Of a stretch of 64,000 nt of DNA, positions 33,088 to 44,945 are shown piece by piece; within the stretch, counting starts at the first letter, position 1, and every line of letters begins with the position of its first letter. Origin of the DNA: Isoetes taiwanensis (taxonomy: Eukaryota; Streptophyta; Lycopodiopsida; Isoetales; Isoetaceae); assembly GCA_021234155.1 (NCBI GenBank), contig JAJEKV010000063.1, positions 902,947 through 966,946 on the forward strand, written 5' to 3'. Under the pieces are notes generated by a model, which was given only the letters and a program-made list of their open reading frames with translations, did no database searches and was not told where the DNA came from. Both the position numbers and the translations under genes were made by a program.

Positions 33088-35710
33088 GACCTGTACAAAC
33101 AGACCTTCTACCTTTTCAAGACCTTTTGCAAAGACCTTGTCAAGGTACAATTTGCAGCCCTAAGTTGAAAACCAGGTGTATTTCAACTTAGCCATAACAT
33201 GGTTACATTTCTTAATAAAGTAAGACAATAAGTGGAAAGAATACCATAAAAACTTTTTTCCAAAAGGACATAGATACAAGATAAGATAACCGATCTACAA
33301 AATCGGAGTAATAATATTAAATATCATTTCTTGCAAAAGTCAAAGAATACAATGATCTTTATCAAATATTAAAAACAACTAGACCACAAGCAAAATTCCA
33401 AATGAAATGGTCCGTAGATACTTCAAAGCATTGTTCTTCCATTTCCAAGTCTTGTAAGCTTATCCAAACTTGAACAAATTTGAAAACATAAAAGCGAGCA
33501 AGAAATCCCGTTACTCCGCAAAGAAAACCGGAGGGGGCTTAGCCTAAGAAGGGTAAGAGCCTAAGTCACTAGCAGGTAAGCTACGGATTTCTTGGGCTTA
33601 TCGCCCTTCACCTTGAATGTTTCACTTTAAACAAAGTAGCCAAATGGGTTTTATTTCAGATTAACGTATGGTCTCTGCAATAATTAAAAGCCTGCAGGAA
33701 TATAACTTTTAGCATGCCTAATACTCTTAGGTCCATTATAATCTTAAGGTAAGGCCCCTTGTAGTCATAACCAGTAAACATGAAATCATCTAGCCGAAAA
33801 TAAAAATAAGCAATTAAAGAAGTTATGTCAGGATCAAATTTAACATCCTAGAGAATACTATGAGAGCTAATTATCAGATAAAGTTTTCTGCTGCCTATGC
33901 TATGATAGCAACAAGTGATAAAAAGATTCACTAGATCTTATCAAATGTTAAATAGTTCAGCCAGATAAGATAGCAAATAACACAGAATATCATACTTGGC
34001 ATAGTGTTCCCTTAGATCATACATCCTTAGATCGTATCAGATCACTCTAAGCTCTCAAATCATAGCTTAATGCTGTTAAGCTGGTCAGATCATATACACA
34101 GCAATTTTTGAGATATAATTTCATATGGACTAATGCAAAACGAAATGAAGGTCAGCATATACTTCAGACTCACTAGAACCATCTTCCTCATAATTCAAAG
34201 ATATCATACTGCAATCTTAGATCATCTTAAGCAAATGCAAATCCCTCGTCCAGAATCTAACTATATCCTATATAAGAGTAATCACATATAATCTAACCCA
34301 TAATATGCTATCATTTTCAACCAAAAAAGGTTGTAACATAGAATTGACTATGCATCCAACATGTATTGAGAGCTAATTATGAAATAGAACTTTCTGTTGC
34401 CTAACCAGGATAGCATCAAGAGATGAGTAGATCCAACAGATTTAAATCTTATGTTAAGTAGATCTGTCAGCAATGAAGGCCCAAATCACAGAATAACATA
34501 TACAGCTTAGATCACTCTTAGATAAAGTAAACAAATGTTGATCCATGTCCTAAATAGACTGTTATATTATATATATTAGCATTCATATATGATTTAACAC
34601 ATGTCATCTATAATTTCTAAACGAAAAAATTGTCAATGCTTCCAACCTGATTTGTAGATGCAGTATTGTTCATAGTTTGAGCTGCTGCTGGGATGCCAAT
34701 GCCTGAGGGAATTGATTTGCCAGAGCCTTCTCCTAGATCTGAGTTATCCTCACTGCCTTGCATCAAATTATCAGTAGGCTTTTCCATAGAAGTACTACCA
34801 GATCAATGGGTTCATTGTTAGCTACTGCCACCATCTCCTTTCATACGGGCCATGTCCAGCGTTAGCATAGATTTGACATACAGGCCTACTAGCAGCTCAT
34901 GCAGGGCATCGAAATCAACAAGCCTTCTTCTATCTATCTATAAGAGGAAAAATTACCGGCCATATTGCACAAGACCTAGATACCGTCAGTCCTAAACTCC
35001 AGAAGCACGATAGCACACCTGGAAGCCAGCTTTGATTTAGGACATTACATCATGCCACTGTATTATTTGTGATTTCTTCAATGAATTTCTCCTCCAAGAA
35101 CCAACGAAATCCCTAACATTCAGACCTAAAATTCATGGTTCATATAAACGACCATTACCTTAATATTTTTCAAGACATTAATTTTAGTTTTATAAAAACA
35201 GCCCTTTAAGATATATTCAATGGTCATAGGGTCTTCATGCACCTATAACTCTTGTATTCAACCTTTATTTGAAGTAATAGCCATATTATAAGCCCAGAAC
35301 ATAAGGACCACTTCGAAAATTCCATCGGTCTTAGTAAGGTGTTAAGTCTTCATTTTTTTTCCAAGTGTTTTTAAACTCTTATATACAGTCCTTATATCCA
35401 TCTATTCCATATGCCATCTAGAGGGTCTGATCACCCCAAGACCAAATGTCCAGATCAATCCTAATTATCAAAAACCGTACTATAGCTTATGGGCTTACCA
35501 TATTATAGAAAGAAGAAGCATACTGATCACATCTCCAAGATAACCCCATAGTAATGTTATTTTTCACCTTCTTAACAAGGAATAAGGGTAACCATTTTCA
35601 TGTATTCAACTGACCGTATTTTCCTGTTCAACTTGGTAAGCAACAGCTCCATCAAAAAGTGTTTAACAAGTATAACAAGTCCTGTATAACAAGTCCATCA
35701 TTACTTATAA
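33088..35710. repeat. Tandem unit 3, truncated (2623 bp)
   Basis: Third head-to-tail copy, lost after CTTATAA where an A-run replaces the unit's own AATAAAAAAAGCC. About 76% of the unit is present. It carries its own private changes, such as CTCCGCAAAGAAAACCGG at 33515 where the other units have CCTGCAGTGAAACCAG. Confidence 0.95.
34647..34929 (-). CDS. Exon of an unidentified protein, unit 3 copy
   Basis: This copy best preserves the Leu-rich first half in one frame: after the GATAG acceptor it reads RRLVDFDALHELLVG, LYVKSMLTLDMARMKGDGG, then hits a stop caused by the frame difference described for the unit 1 copy. The second half (EKPTDN to NNTASTNQ) is as in the other units. Confidence 0.45.
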
Positions 35711-36236
35711 AAAAAAAAAAAAAAAAATCTAAGTTTTTTTTTTTCTTAAAGGACAAACAAAAAATTTATTGAACACAACAATAAACAATACAAAATGAAC
35801 ATTTCTCATTGAATAAGCACAAGAAGATGCCGCTGGAATATGAGCCTGGGGCATTGTGTGTATTTACTTCATACTAGATAAATAAAAGGGGATAGGGCTC
35901 TGCTTAAGGGACTAACTGCCTTGAACTTGTGATGGAGTCAAATTAGATGTGTCCAATAACATCTCAGGGAAATTTGATAAGGCAGTAGCATCTTCGACCA
36001 ATTAGCTCACTGAAGTGGACCAAACGATCATGACGAGATGCAATAGGACGGGCAGAATCACGCGAAGTAAGTTGTTAGAAAAGTGAGATGCAAAGGTATG
36101 AAAACCATTGGCTAATTTTCAAGGTTGATGAAGAGTAGGTGGATGTTTAAGTGGAGGGTGGGCTCCAGTACTGTCCATGACCTCTTCAACCTGCCTTTGT
36201 GATCTCTAGATCTCAGCTAGTCTTTGCTCTACTGAT
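35711..36236. other. A/T homopolymer junction and unannotated DNA
   Basis: An A-run of about 19 bp, the bridge TCTAAG, then a 13-base T-run (TTTTTTTTTTTTTC) mark the right edge of the tandem array. After that the sequence is single copy with no convincing frame. The T-run could be a minus-strand poly(A) tail, so an inserted processed transcript reading leftward is possible. Confidence 0.35.
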
Positions 36237-37311
36237 CTAGTAAGTGAGTTGTGAGATTTGCAACTCGAACAGAAGTAGAGAAGTCACAGGGGGGCGATAG
36301 ACATCCATTGAAGAAGGGGCAGAGCTAGAAGCATGAGGTATAGAAGAAGCCAACGAAGAAACATGCTGGTGAGCTTTATGGTATTGAGCAAAGAGAGGGA
36401 TCTCAAGAAATATGAGAACTCTGGACCATTCAATAAGCACAACTTGAATATGGATCCACTCTAAACAACAATTGTTTGAGGCAGATCATGATGAATGGGT
36501 CATGCTATACAAATCTTGATAATGCCATTGGTTATAGTGAGTAGCAAGTGAAATCATTCTCATTAGCAATGGCAGAATTGAATTCAGAATCATAAAGCTC
36601 TGGAGGAAACTTTTAAATGGCAACCAAAATGGGGCACGTGAGGAATCTAGCTTATCTAGAAAGGGAAAAAGAACCAGGAACATATTGTTGATACAACAAG
36701 TAATGTTTCCAAAGAGAATCAACACCTCATTCTATGAGTTGAGCAACCGGTTCAGGAGACTCAAGCATTAGAATAAAATAGCATTGCTCTTTGGTCACAA
36801 ACTTGATAGACTGATATGCAGGAACCCGAATTTTCCAGATGCCCAGATAACCAAGATCCGAGTGCTTTAGAGCCAAGAAAGGGCCAGTAAAATAACAAAC
36901 AATAGGACATGCGACCAACAGCTCCATATGACATTGGTGAGCCTCATGACTAATCTGCACCATAGGGGCCTCAAAACATTCAAACGTTGTCCTGCACTCT
37001 TGAACCTCATAAAAGACTTCAGCTGGTGGTAACAGGATATCCATGGAGTCTTGTTTGGCCTATGACTACTGAAGATAAGATGCAACTTCTTTCTTATTAT
37101 TGTCCACCACGGTGGCAACGACATCTAAGATACGGAGAGAGGTGGCTAGAGATGACAAGCCTTTGCATAGACACTCAGGAAAATAAAATACTTGTAGCTT
37201 GTGCCACTGTGCAGAGGACCTCCAAGGTGTAGAGGTCAAGACACGCAGAAAGGTGGAAGAGGAAGCTCTTCCAGGTTGTCGCAGAGGGAGAGGAAAAAAT
37301 TCCTCTTGCCT

Positions 37312-37545
37312 TAAGCAACCTCCAACACGTGTTGGATGTTCCATTGTCTAGAAAGTACTCCTTTATGTGAGAAGCTCCCAACATGCATGTGGATTGCAGT
37401 TTGAGGCACATAAAAGCTACTGATCTCATTTGTTCTGAAGAACAACATGTGTCGAGCCATAATCCACACAGAGGAGCAACCAAAAAGCACAAGTGCCACT
37501 GATTTGCCTAAGGAACTTCCAACATGTGTTGGAGGTGCCATTGGA
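37312..37545. repeat. Spaced direct repeat centred on a palindrome
   Basis: TCCAACACGTGTTGGA at 37321-37336 is a perfect 16 bp palindrome containing the G-box core CACGTG. A sister copy TCCAACATGTGTTGGA lies 187 bp away at 37508-37523, with similar flanks on both sides (CCTTAAGCAACC and CCTAAGGAACT on the left; CCATTG on the right). The two differ by CG to TG at the centre, as expected from cytosine deamination. Confidence 0.7.
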
Positions 37546-37674
37546 AGTACTACCTTCTTAGAAAAGCTTTCCATGTCATCTGTCCAACACAGGCTCCAGT
37601 ATCATTACACATAGGGGCAAGCATAAAGACTTTAATCAAAGATGCTACAAATAGGATAGAAACTGGAACAACAA

Positions 37675-37765
37675 GCTCATAGTATATCTGTCGAAAACTG
37701 CTCATATTATATCTGTCGGAATAGTATGGGGTCGAAACTGCTCATAGTATATCTGTCGGAATAAG
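37675..37765. repeat. Short tandem repeats
   Basis: Three copies of CTCAT(A)(G/T)TATATCTGTCG(G)AA occur in 90 bp, two of them preceded by GAAAACTG or GAAACTG. The copies are nearly identical, so the expansion is recent. Confidence 0.8.
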
Positions 37766-38849
37766 TCAGTCAATATCTTGTAAATCCGGTGCTTTGGCAC
37801 CAACTCTGGCTCGTCCCAGATTTCCCGAAACCACCACGTCACAAAGGAGTCTAAGTGCAATGTGATACAGGGCTCATCCGGGCATGCCATCTTTAATAGA
37901 CATACAACAAGCAAGAGGGGTTAGTCCACCCGGACTAAGTGGAAAAACTGGGAAAGGGAACCAATAGCCATACGAATAATGAAATAGCCATCCATGTTCA
38001 ATACACGACTACAACAACTTACCTTGCTCCATTTTCCTGCAAGAGGTTAGACTATTAATCTCATACCGTCTCATGCTAAATGCATAACTATATGCCTAGG
38101 ATCTATGATCCAATCCAACTTTCCCCTTGGGTTGCGACCCCAAGAAGACATATTCCACTGTACGTACATGCCTTAAACAAGGGGGCTCTCCCCTTGGACT
38201 CATCCATCTAGCCCTCTGGCCACGGATACGGAGTTACACAGCCACCCCACCCCTCCGAAGATGGGCCGCTCAATCATGATGCAAAAATGCCATGTAATAC
38301 TTACTACAAACCTTTATTTAATATAATCCCACAAGATGGCCCAAGCCATATTTACACATATCATACAGCATGCAGAATGCACACATAACCTCGCAATTCC
38401 TGGTAATATTATTCTACTTCCTAAGCTTTTATATCATTATACCCCTTGGCTCCGTACTGTGATTTGACCTAGAAGGAAGGATTTGCATAACTTGGTCTAG
38501 TCATGTCCGACTCTAGAAGATAATATTCCCTATGCACAGTTTTATAACTCTATATAGTAACACGTATGGGACCTTAGAACTATCATCATGTTCATTAAAG
38601 TGTATTGGGGATACCCAACCCTAGTATCCCCTTAAGATATTAAAATCAAAAGGCCACGACAAAGCAGTGGCGGCCAAGCTACAGATCTCGCTGGGTGCTG
38701 GGTCCCAAGGTTCTGCACAAGCACCAACTCTAGGTTCTATCAATAAGGCCCTAATTCTATCTTCGGCACCAGATTTTTACAAACAAAGGTAATTTCAAAG
38801 CAAGAGCTAGATTGATACATCTAGACCAGAGGTTATCACAAGAGGTCGG

Positions 38850-39228
38850 TATGGCAGCATAAGAATGGATGCCATGGATGAATCCAGAAAAAAGGTTCGG
38901 ATTCACAGATGGCTTCAAGGTTTAGAGAACAATTTCTATTTTGTTCCTTGTGTTCATGAAAGCTATAACAAAAGACAGACTCCAAGCAATCCGACACATT
39001 CCCACACACGCAAAATCAAAAGCAAGAATCTATTTGATAAAGCGAGGCCAGGGATGATCATACAATAGAAATTGATATGGCAGCACACGAACATATTTTG
39101 ATGGAAAACTAGGAACCTGGTCGGATTTACAGTTGAGTTCTAGATTTAGAGACGATTTTCATCATTTTTCCTGATTTCTTGAAGGCCACACAAAAGAAGG
39201 AACTGCAAGCAATCATGCACATCCCACC
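38850..39228. repeat. Diverged tandem duplication, about 225 bp
   Basis: 38850-39018 and 39077-39228 both begin ATGGCAGCA, then share GGTTCGGATT/GGTCGGATTT, AGTTTAGAG-like blocks, a TTTTGTTCC/TTTTTCCTG block, ACA(A)AAGA and CCAAGCAATC/GCAAGCAATC before CACATCCCA. They lie in the presumed LTR of the first Gypsy element and may be repeated enhancer-like LTR segments. Confidence 0.45.
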
Positions 39229-39239
39229 TCTTAATCTCT

Positions 39240-39740
39240 GCTTCAGTAGTTCTGGTGTCGTTTATGTCAAACTTCCTGAGCTTCCTCCTTGCTCCAAACG
39301 CCTCCACTCCGTTCTTATCCTTCCGTAATCTTCTAGTACTACAGGGCCACTTGGCATTATCCCTGTGGCCTGGATTTATCTAGTGGGCAGGCCTTGTTAC
39401 CTGTTGCAATCAGATATAATCCATGGATGGTTTCAATGGTTTGAAACCCGTACTTTCCCATTGCTTGACTTCTTTATATTCTTGGGATGACCTATTAATA
39501 CGACCATGCCTCATTTGAACCTTGCAACTACGTTACTGCCCATGCAACTAGCTATGTCCCTAGCCTGGCCCACTGCTTCGAATTATTATACTACATTAAC
39601 TAGAAGCATGAGAGCAAACAAGGTTATTAAATGCCCTATTAATTCTCGTTTCCCAACCTAAGAAACAACATCAAGCTACAAGGGTCGTTACATTCTCACC
39701 TTGTAGAATTCAACTCATGTCCTCATGAGTTACTGGAAAG
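39240..39740 (-). mobile_element. Remnant of a first Ty3/Gypsy element: LTR edge and polypurine tract
   Basis: On the minus strand, GAGGACATGAGTTGAATTC leads to CTACAAGGTGAGAA and then TGTAACGACCCTTGTAGC. A polypurine tract followed by TGTAACGACC is the usual junction between the internal region and the 3' LTR of many plant chromoviruses. The LTR therefore begins at 39692 and runs toward lower coordinates; its other end is not resolved. Almost no internal region of this element survives to the right, which suggests that the next Gypsy element inserted there. Confidence 0.5.
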
Positions 39741-39759
39741 GATAGATATATGATGTTCC

Positions 39760-41393
39760 CTACAAAATATACGGCATCCAGCCGTACACTCCATAGAAAA
39801 TTCCCCATCCGGTCCTTCGACCGCACGGGCCCTCCGTCTATCCTGCACTCCAGGATATCCCTAGTGCAGGAAGGGGACACGAAGGTGTCTTGCGCGCCCT
39901 TCCCCTATGGGCTCCTATAACCAGTGGAAGCATAAACAATGTCAGAACTAGCAATAACAATACATCGAACTACCACGAAGGGTAGCACATCACATACATC
40001 CATAGATACAACAGAGATACATATATGCCATAAAACATGAGAGCTCCTACCCAAGGCTCAGACTCATGGGAGGTCGACTGACGGCTAGGTCACAAGATAG
40101 AACCGACCGAAGCATAACAATGGCGGTGGCTAGGGTAGTCCACTCCATCCGCCCCTCCTATGCACGCTATGCAGACTGGCTAGATCGGACTCTGGCATGA
40201 CTGTAGCCTGCCGGATATGTAGTCTCGAGGTATCACCCTTCGAGGCTACTCCGGGTTGTATCTCCCCGGTCTGTCGAGGCAGGAAGGGTTCCATCTCCCC
40301 TTCCTGGGGTCTAGCGGTTCCAAAGGCAGCTAGAGAATCGTGGCGACACACAATTCTTCCCCGGCTTAACTCCCTAAAACAGGAGTCAGGCCGACACCTG
40401 CAACTCCTGAGGATCAGGGCGGCACCAATGATCCAGAGGGTGTCGGACCCATGCCCGGCCTACACGAAGTGACCGGCCATAAGCCTAGCTTGCTATGGGT
40501 CCCCAGTAGCCGCATTCAGCACGGACCCCCATCCTTTTAGCCATTAGCTCTGTTATGTAGTGCCCAGACATTCCATAGTCCTGTTATGTAGTGCCTAGTC
40601 ATTCCATAGTCCCCATAGCCGGGTGGGTTCTTGTGCACAGGCCGCATAATAATAGGAACTAAAGGGTCTAAACTAGGAGCATCACTAAGTACTGGCTACT
40701 AGGTCTCTACCTCCCTTCCCAATACAAGAGGAGCAAACATGATCAACCAACATCACATATCCACATAAGAGAATAACATCTAAACCTAATCATATACATC
40801 TAGACTTACAGGGTTCATTGATTAGGGTTCAAGATCTAAACTGAGGGTTCTAAGAAGGCTTTATGAGAGACACGCAATGCTAACTCATCTGGAGTCCTAC
40901 TTCCAAATGATCTACAAAGAACTCTAATCCAAATACCTACTCTTGAGGAACTCCCTCATACTCCCGGCATCTCCATGATCTTCGAGGTGGTCAAAGTAGC
41001 TCCCACTCCTACTGTCACACACACGCTCTGGGGGCTGCTGTGCTATGCTATGCCACAGCAGACGGTTCTCAAAACGGAGTTTCGAGCGCGAAAAGAGTTC
41101 CCAGACTGTTGATGCCAGAAAAATGGCCTAGGGTTAGGGTCTGGCCATTTATAGGTTAGGGTTGATGTCACCTGCCACGTGGCTCCAATAAGGTAGTCGC
41201 GTGTGGCGGGTGTCCAATAGGTTAAGGCCATGTGGAAAATGGTCTTAGCCTAAGGTTGGCTAAGTTATATGAATAACTTAGTCATGCACCCTATGCCACT
41301 AATATATGGTATACAAGACTATGGAGATAGACTTGTATAGTGACGGACCTGCAAATATACATATTTAATGGCATATATTTCCTTGGAACGTCA
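39760..41393 (-). mobile_element. Probable 3' LTR of the second Ty3/Gypsy element
   Basis: The boundary at 41393 is set by the minus-strand polypurine tract CCTAAGGGGGTGAGAATA followed by TGACG. The upstream side carries the chromovirus-like 3' end GAGGACATCATTATCC. The region contains a 33 bp tandem duplication at about 40549-40615 (TGTTATGTAGTGCC.AG twice). The left limit is a guess from where the first element's remains end. No second LTR is present because the 5' half of the element is missing. Confidence 0.45.
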
Positions 41394-42271
41394 TATTCTC
41401 ACCCCCTTAGGATAATGATGTCCTCAGCATTACGCTAAGGTAACGTACCTACACTAACCCTGCAAAAACACACATGAACATACAACTTTTGACTTTAATG
41501 AAATGATCAACTTCCTATTAGGTAATTAATACGTATCATAGGCTATATTTGTACCTATACAAAATTATATAGCCTTCGCAAGGATCTCTCATTATAGTAA
41601 TTTCAAACATTATCACAATAGTTATTAGGGTCACAATTTGAGTCTAAATTATGAGTCCCATCTTCAAGTAATGTGTTCCCTCGTCTATGCTCCCCTTTCA
41701 CTAGCCTGCACACATAGCACATTACGTAGTTTAGTTGAAAAGTTTGTGGTTTTAGGGGACCATCCCCCTAATTACCTCCTTGAGCCAAACTACTAGCTCA
41801 AGGTTACCATACTACCTTGCACTCGATCATGGCCCCATAAGGATTTAAGCTTAAGGACCATTTAATATGATCCTATCATTGCCCATGATCAGGTGCTACC
41901 TTGTACACGATCCCCTTGATCGAATACACCCACATGCCTCATGCCCCTGAGGGTTTAAGCTAGGGAACATCTCACGATCCCATCATCACGCATGATCATT
42001 CATACCTCACCATGACCTCCCTATGGTCAGGTACGTGTGCCCTGCATCATGACATAGAGATCATCTATATGATGGTCTCATCATCGCCCACCATGCCCCT
42101 CTCCCTCTCACATGACCCTCCTGGTCATGCACACCCTTGGTGCGTGTTGGCCTAGAGAATGCCATTAGAGCATATCTCATCATCGCCTCCAGTTCCAAGA
42201 CTTTGGCATATGCACTCTACTACCCCGAATGCATATGCCTCACTAGAGCTATACTAAGGCATACAACTTAG
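41394..42271 (-). other. 3' untranslated internal region of the chromovirus
   Basis: Between the pol stop and the polypurine tract lie about 870 bp with no long frame. It has repeated CATGATC/ATCATC motifs and C-rich segments (GATCCCATCATC, CTCATCATCGCC) about 60-100 bp apart, which look like an eroded local repeat. Confidence 0.45.
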
Positions 42272-44945
42272 CTAAGCACCTGGCAAGTCGGCGTCGACCA
42301 GCTCGTCCTGCTTCAATACCCAAGTTGCGTCTTTCACGGGCAAGTGCTTCCAATTGACCAAATATTGGAGGAATTGAGACATTCTTGTCTTCTTGAATGC
42401 CTTGTCGAGGATTAACTCGGGCACTATTTCAATCTGTTCCTCCGTCATCTCCAACAAAGTTGGAGTTTCCAAAACCTCCTCCGGGTTTGGGTTGTGCCTC
42501 TTCAAGAGGCTCACATGAAAGACCTTATGGACTTTAAGGTGTGCAAGTAAGTCGAGCTTATAGGCTTGGCTCCCTACTCGCTCCAAAATCTTGAAGGGTC
42601 CTGCACACCTAGAAGCAAGCTTCTTACAATTGCCGGTGTGAAGCTTCGCTTGCTTGACCTTGATCTTGAGCCAAACATTGTTCCCTACTTGGAATTCTCG
42701 TGCGGTCCTATGTCTGTGTCGGCTACACTCTTCTGCCGACTCCTTGCTGCTAGAAGATATCCTCTCACTTCTTCCACTAGTTGTTGTATATCAGATAACA
42801 TCTGTTAAGAAACTTCAATCTTGGACACTGGATTGTGCCACGTGTCTGGTGTCAAGCATTGATACCTATAATTGATCATGAAGGGGGACATCTGAGAAGA
42901 TTCTTGCTTGGTGCTATTATATGCAAACTCCACCAAGTGAATGAAATCGTCCCACTTTGATTGCTTGTTCCAGACGTAGTTCCTCAACATATCTTCTATT
43001 CGATTCGTGCGCTCCGTCTGGCCATCCGTCTGAGGATGATATGCCGTACTCATCGATGGCTTCGTTTGGATGGTGGTGAAGAGATCTTGCCAAAATGCAC
43101 TCATGAACTTCGAATTCCTATCAGAGATTATCTCTCTTGGCATCCCATGGAGTCAAAAGATTTCCTTAGTGAACAACACGGCGGTATCCAATGCCGTATA
43201 CGTGGTCCTGCATGGCACAAAATGTGCCATTTTTAACAATTTGTCCATTACTACCATCAAGACATCTTTGCCCCTTATGGTTCTCGAAGTCCTGTAATGA
43301 AGTCCATGCTTATTACTTCCCATTTGGCATTTGGCACTGGCAATAGCTCTAACACTCCTGGAATTCGAAGTTGCTCTGCCTTTGTCTGCTGACATAGCTG
43401 ACATTCCCGAATGTACTTGGCTATCTGCTTCTTCATGCTGGGCCAGAAGTAGCTACTTCTAATCTTGAAATAGGTCTTCATAAAACCCGCACACCCTGCT
43501 ATTGGGCTATTGTGTGTGTCATGGAGTATCAACTTCCTGATTCCTGATGACTCTAGTACACACAATTTGTTCTTATAGTACCGCAGGTTACCTTCCTTCT
43601 TAAAATGCTTGAAGGTTTCTATATCTTTGTCCGTTCTTGTCTCCTTAGAAAGGCTTGCCCAAGCTTCCTTGAAGTCCCAGTCTGATGGCAACATTTCTTC
43701 TATCTTCTTGCCAAACTCACCAGTGAGTGTTGATATGGCATTGCAATGGACTTTCGTCTCTAATGGCCTTCAAGAGAGCACATCCGCAACCACGTTCAAT
43801 TTACCCGACTTGTAGATTATCTCAAAGACGTATTCCTCGAGGAATTCCATCGACGTCCTCCGTCTCAAATTTATGAGTGGTTGTGTAAAGATATACTGGA
43901 GGCTTTGGTGGTCTGTGTCCAACTGGAACTTTCTATCCAACAGGTAGTGCCTCCAAATCCTCAGGGCTCGCACTATGGCCAAGAGTTCCCGGTCGTGCGT
44001 TGGGTAGCGCTGCTCGGCGTCATTCATCTTCTTCGAATCATAAGCACCTACTCTTCCCTCCAGCATAAGGACTCCTCCGGTCGCTAGCTTGCTAGCATCC
44101 ATTGCCACCAAGTTGTCCTTGCTTGGATCTGGGAGGGTAAGGACTGGTGCTGTTGTTAATGCTTCTTTGAGCTTCTCAAAAAAGGGTTGAACATTCTCAA
44201 GCCAATGTTGCACCCAATCTTTCATCTTCTTATTCTTAGTGAGGTTCGGCAAAGGGGACGCCCACTTCGGGAAGTCCTTTACGAACTTGCGATAGTACCC
44301 TGCCAAGCCAAGGAAACTTCTTACCTCGCCCACATTCTTCACTGCTGGCCAATTTACTATGGCTCCTATCTTCACTAGATCTGTTGAGATTCCTTCAGTT
44401 GTAACTACATGCCCCAAGTATTCCACTCTACCTGTTGCAAAGTGGCACTTTGAGAGCGTACCACATAAGCGATGTCGTCTTAGCTTCTCCAATACTCCTC
44501 TCAAATGTACGACATGCTCTTCGATTGATTTGCTGTAGATGAGGATGTCGTCGAAGAAGAGGATTACGAACTCATCCAAGAATTCCCTAAAGATATCGTT
44601 CATTAGCCTCATGAACGTTGCTGGAGCATTCGATAAGCCGGAAGGCATTACCGTGAATTCATAATGACTATATCACGTTCTAAAAGCGGTTTTATGGATA
44701 TCTTCCTCCTTGATCTTTATCTGGTGGTAGTCAGACCTTAGATCAATCTTGGAGAAGACCTTTGCCCCCTGCAGCTGGTCCATCAAATCGTCTGCCCTGG
44801 GCAAGGCATATTTATTCTTTACCGTTTGCTTATTCAGTTGACGGTAATCTATGCATATTCTTAAACTCCCATCCTTCTTCTTCTTCACAAAATGGATTGG
44901 TTCCCCGTAACAGGGGTTGCTTCTTGTTGATACTGGAGGGAATGT
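42272..44945 (-). pseudogene. Ty3/Gypsy chromovirus pol: RT, RNase H, integrase, chromodomain
   Basis: The minus strand encodes, in order: reverse transcriptase ([33 protein letters not shown], the catalytic FFDDILIYSKS, LGLAGYYRKFV); RNase H (AMDASKLATGGVL, where the usual TDAS is partly changed, DRELLAIVRALRIWRHYLL, DTDHQSL); integrase zinc region (HDTHNSPIAG, CQLCQQTK) and core (MDFITGL, SDRNSKF, TERTNRI as the three acidic positions); and a C-terminal chromodomain (ILDKAF, LVNWKHLP, DATW). The chromodomain places it in the chromovirus branch, where it directs integration to chromatin marks. The protease and gag are missing: homology starts at about 44945. The frame is broken by TGA at 44673, 43770 and 43153, TAA at 42805, and a frameshift near 43280. 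Confidence 0.92.

Larger units (their letters stand above)
36237..37914 (-). pseudogene. Degenerate minus-strand coding region, unrecognised
   Basis: Overlapping minus-strand frames at 36237-36725, 36727-37124, 37066-37574 and 37702-37914 show protein-like composition, including PIVCYFTGPFLALKHSDLG and FVTWWFREIWDEPELVPKHR. They change frame repeatedly. This may be an old retroelement gag or a host pseudogene. I found no diagnostic motif, and direct repeats inside (see 37321 and 37675) argue against a simple conserved gene. Confidence 0.3.

Noticed and set aside
26179-35710. CRISPR-like or satellite array
   Set aside because: Units are 3.45 kb with gene-like content and only about 2.75 copies; no short repeat-spacer pattern.
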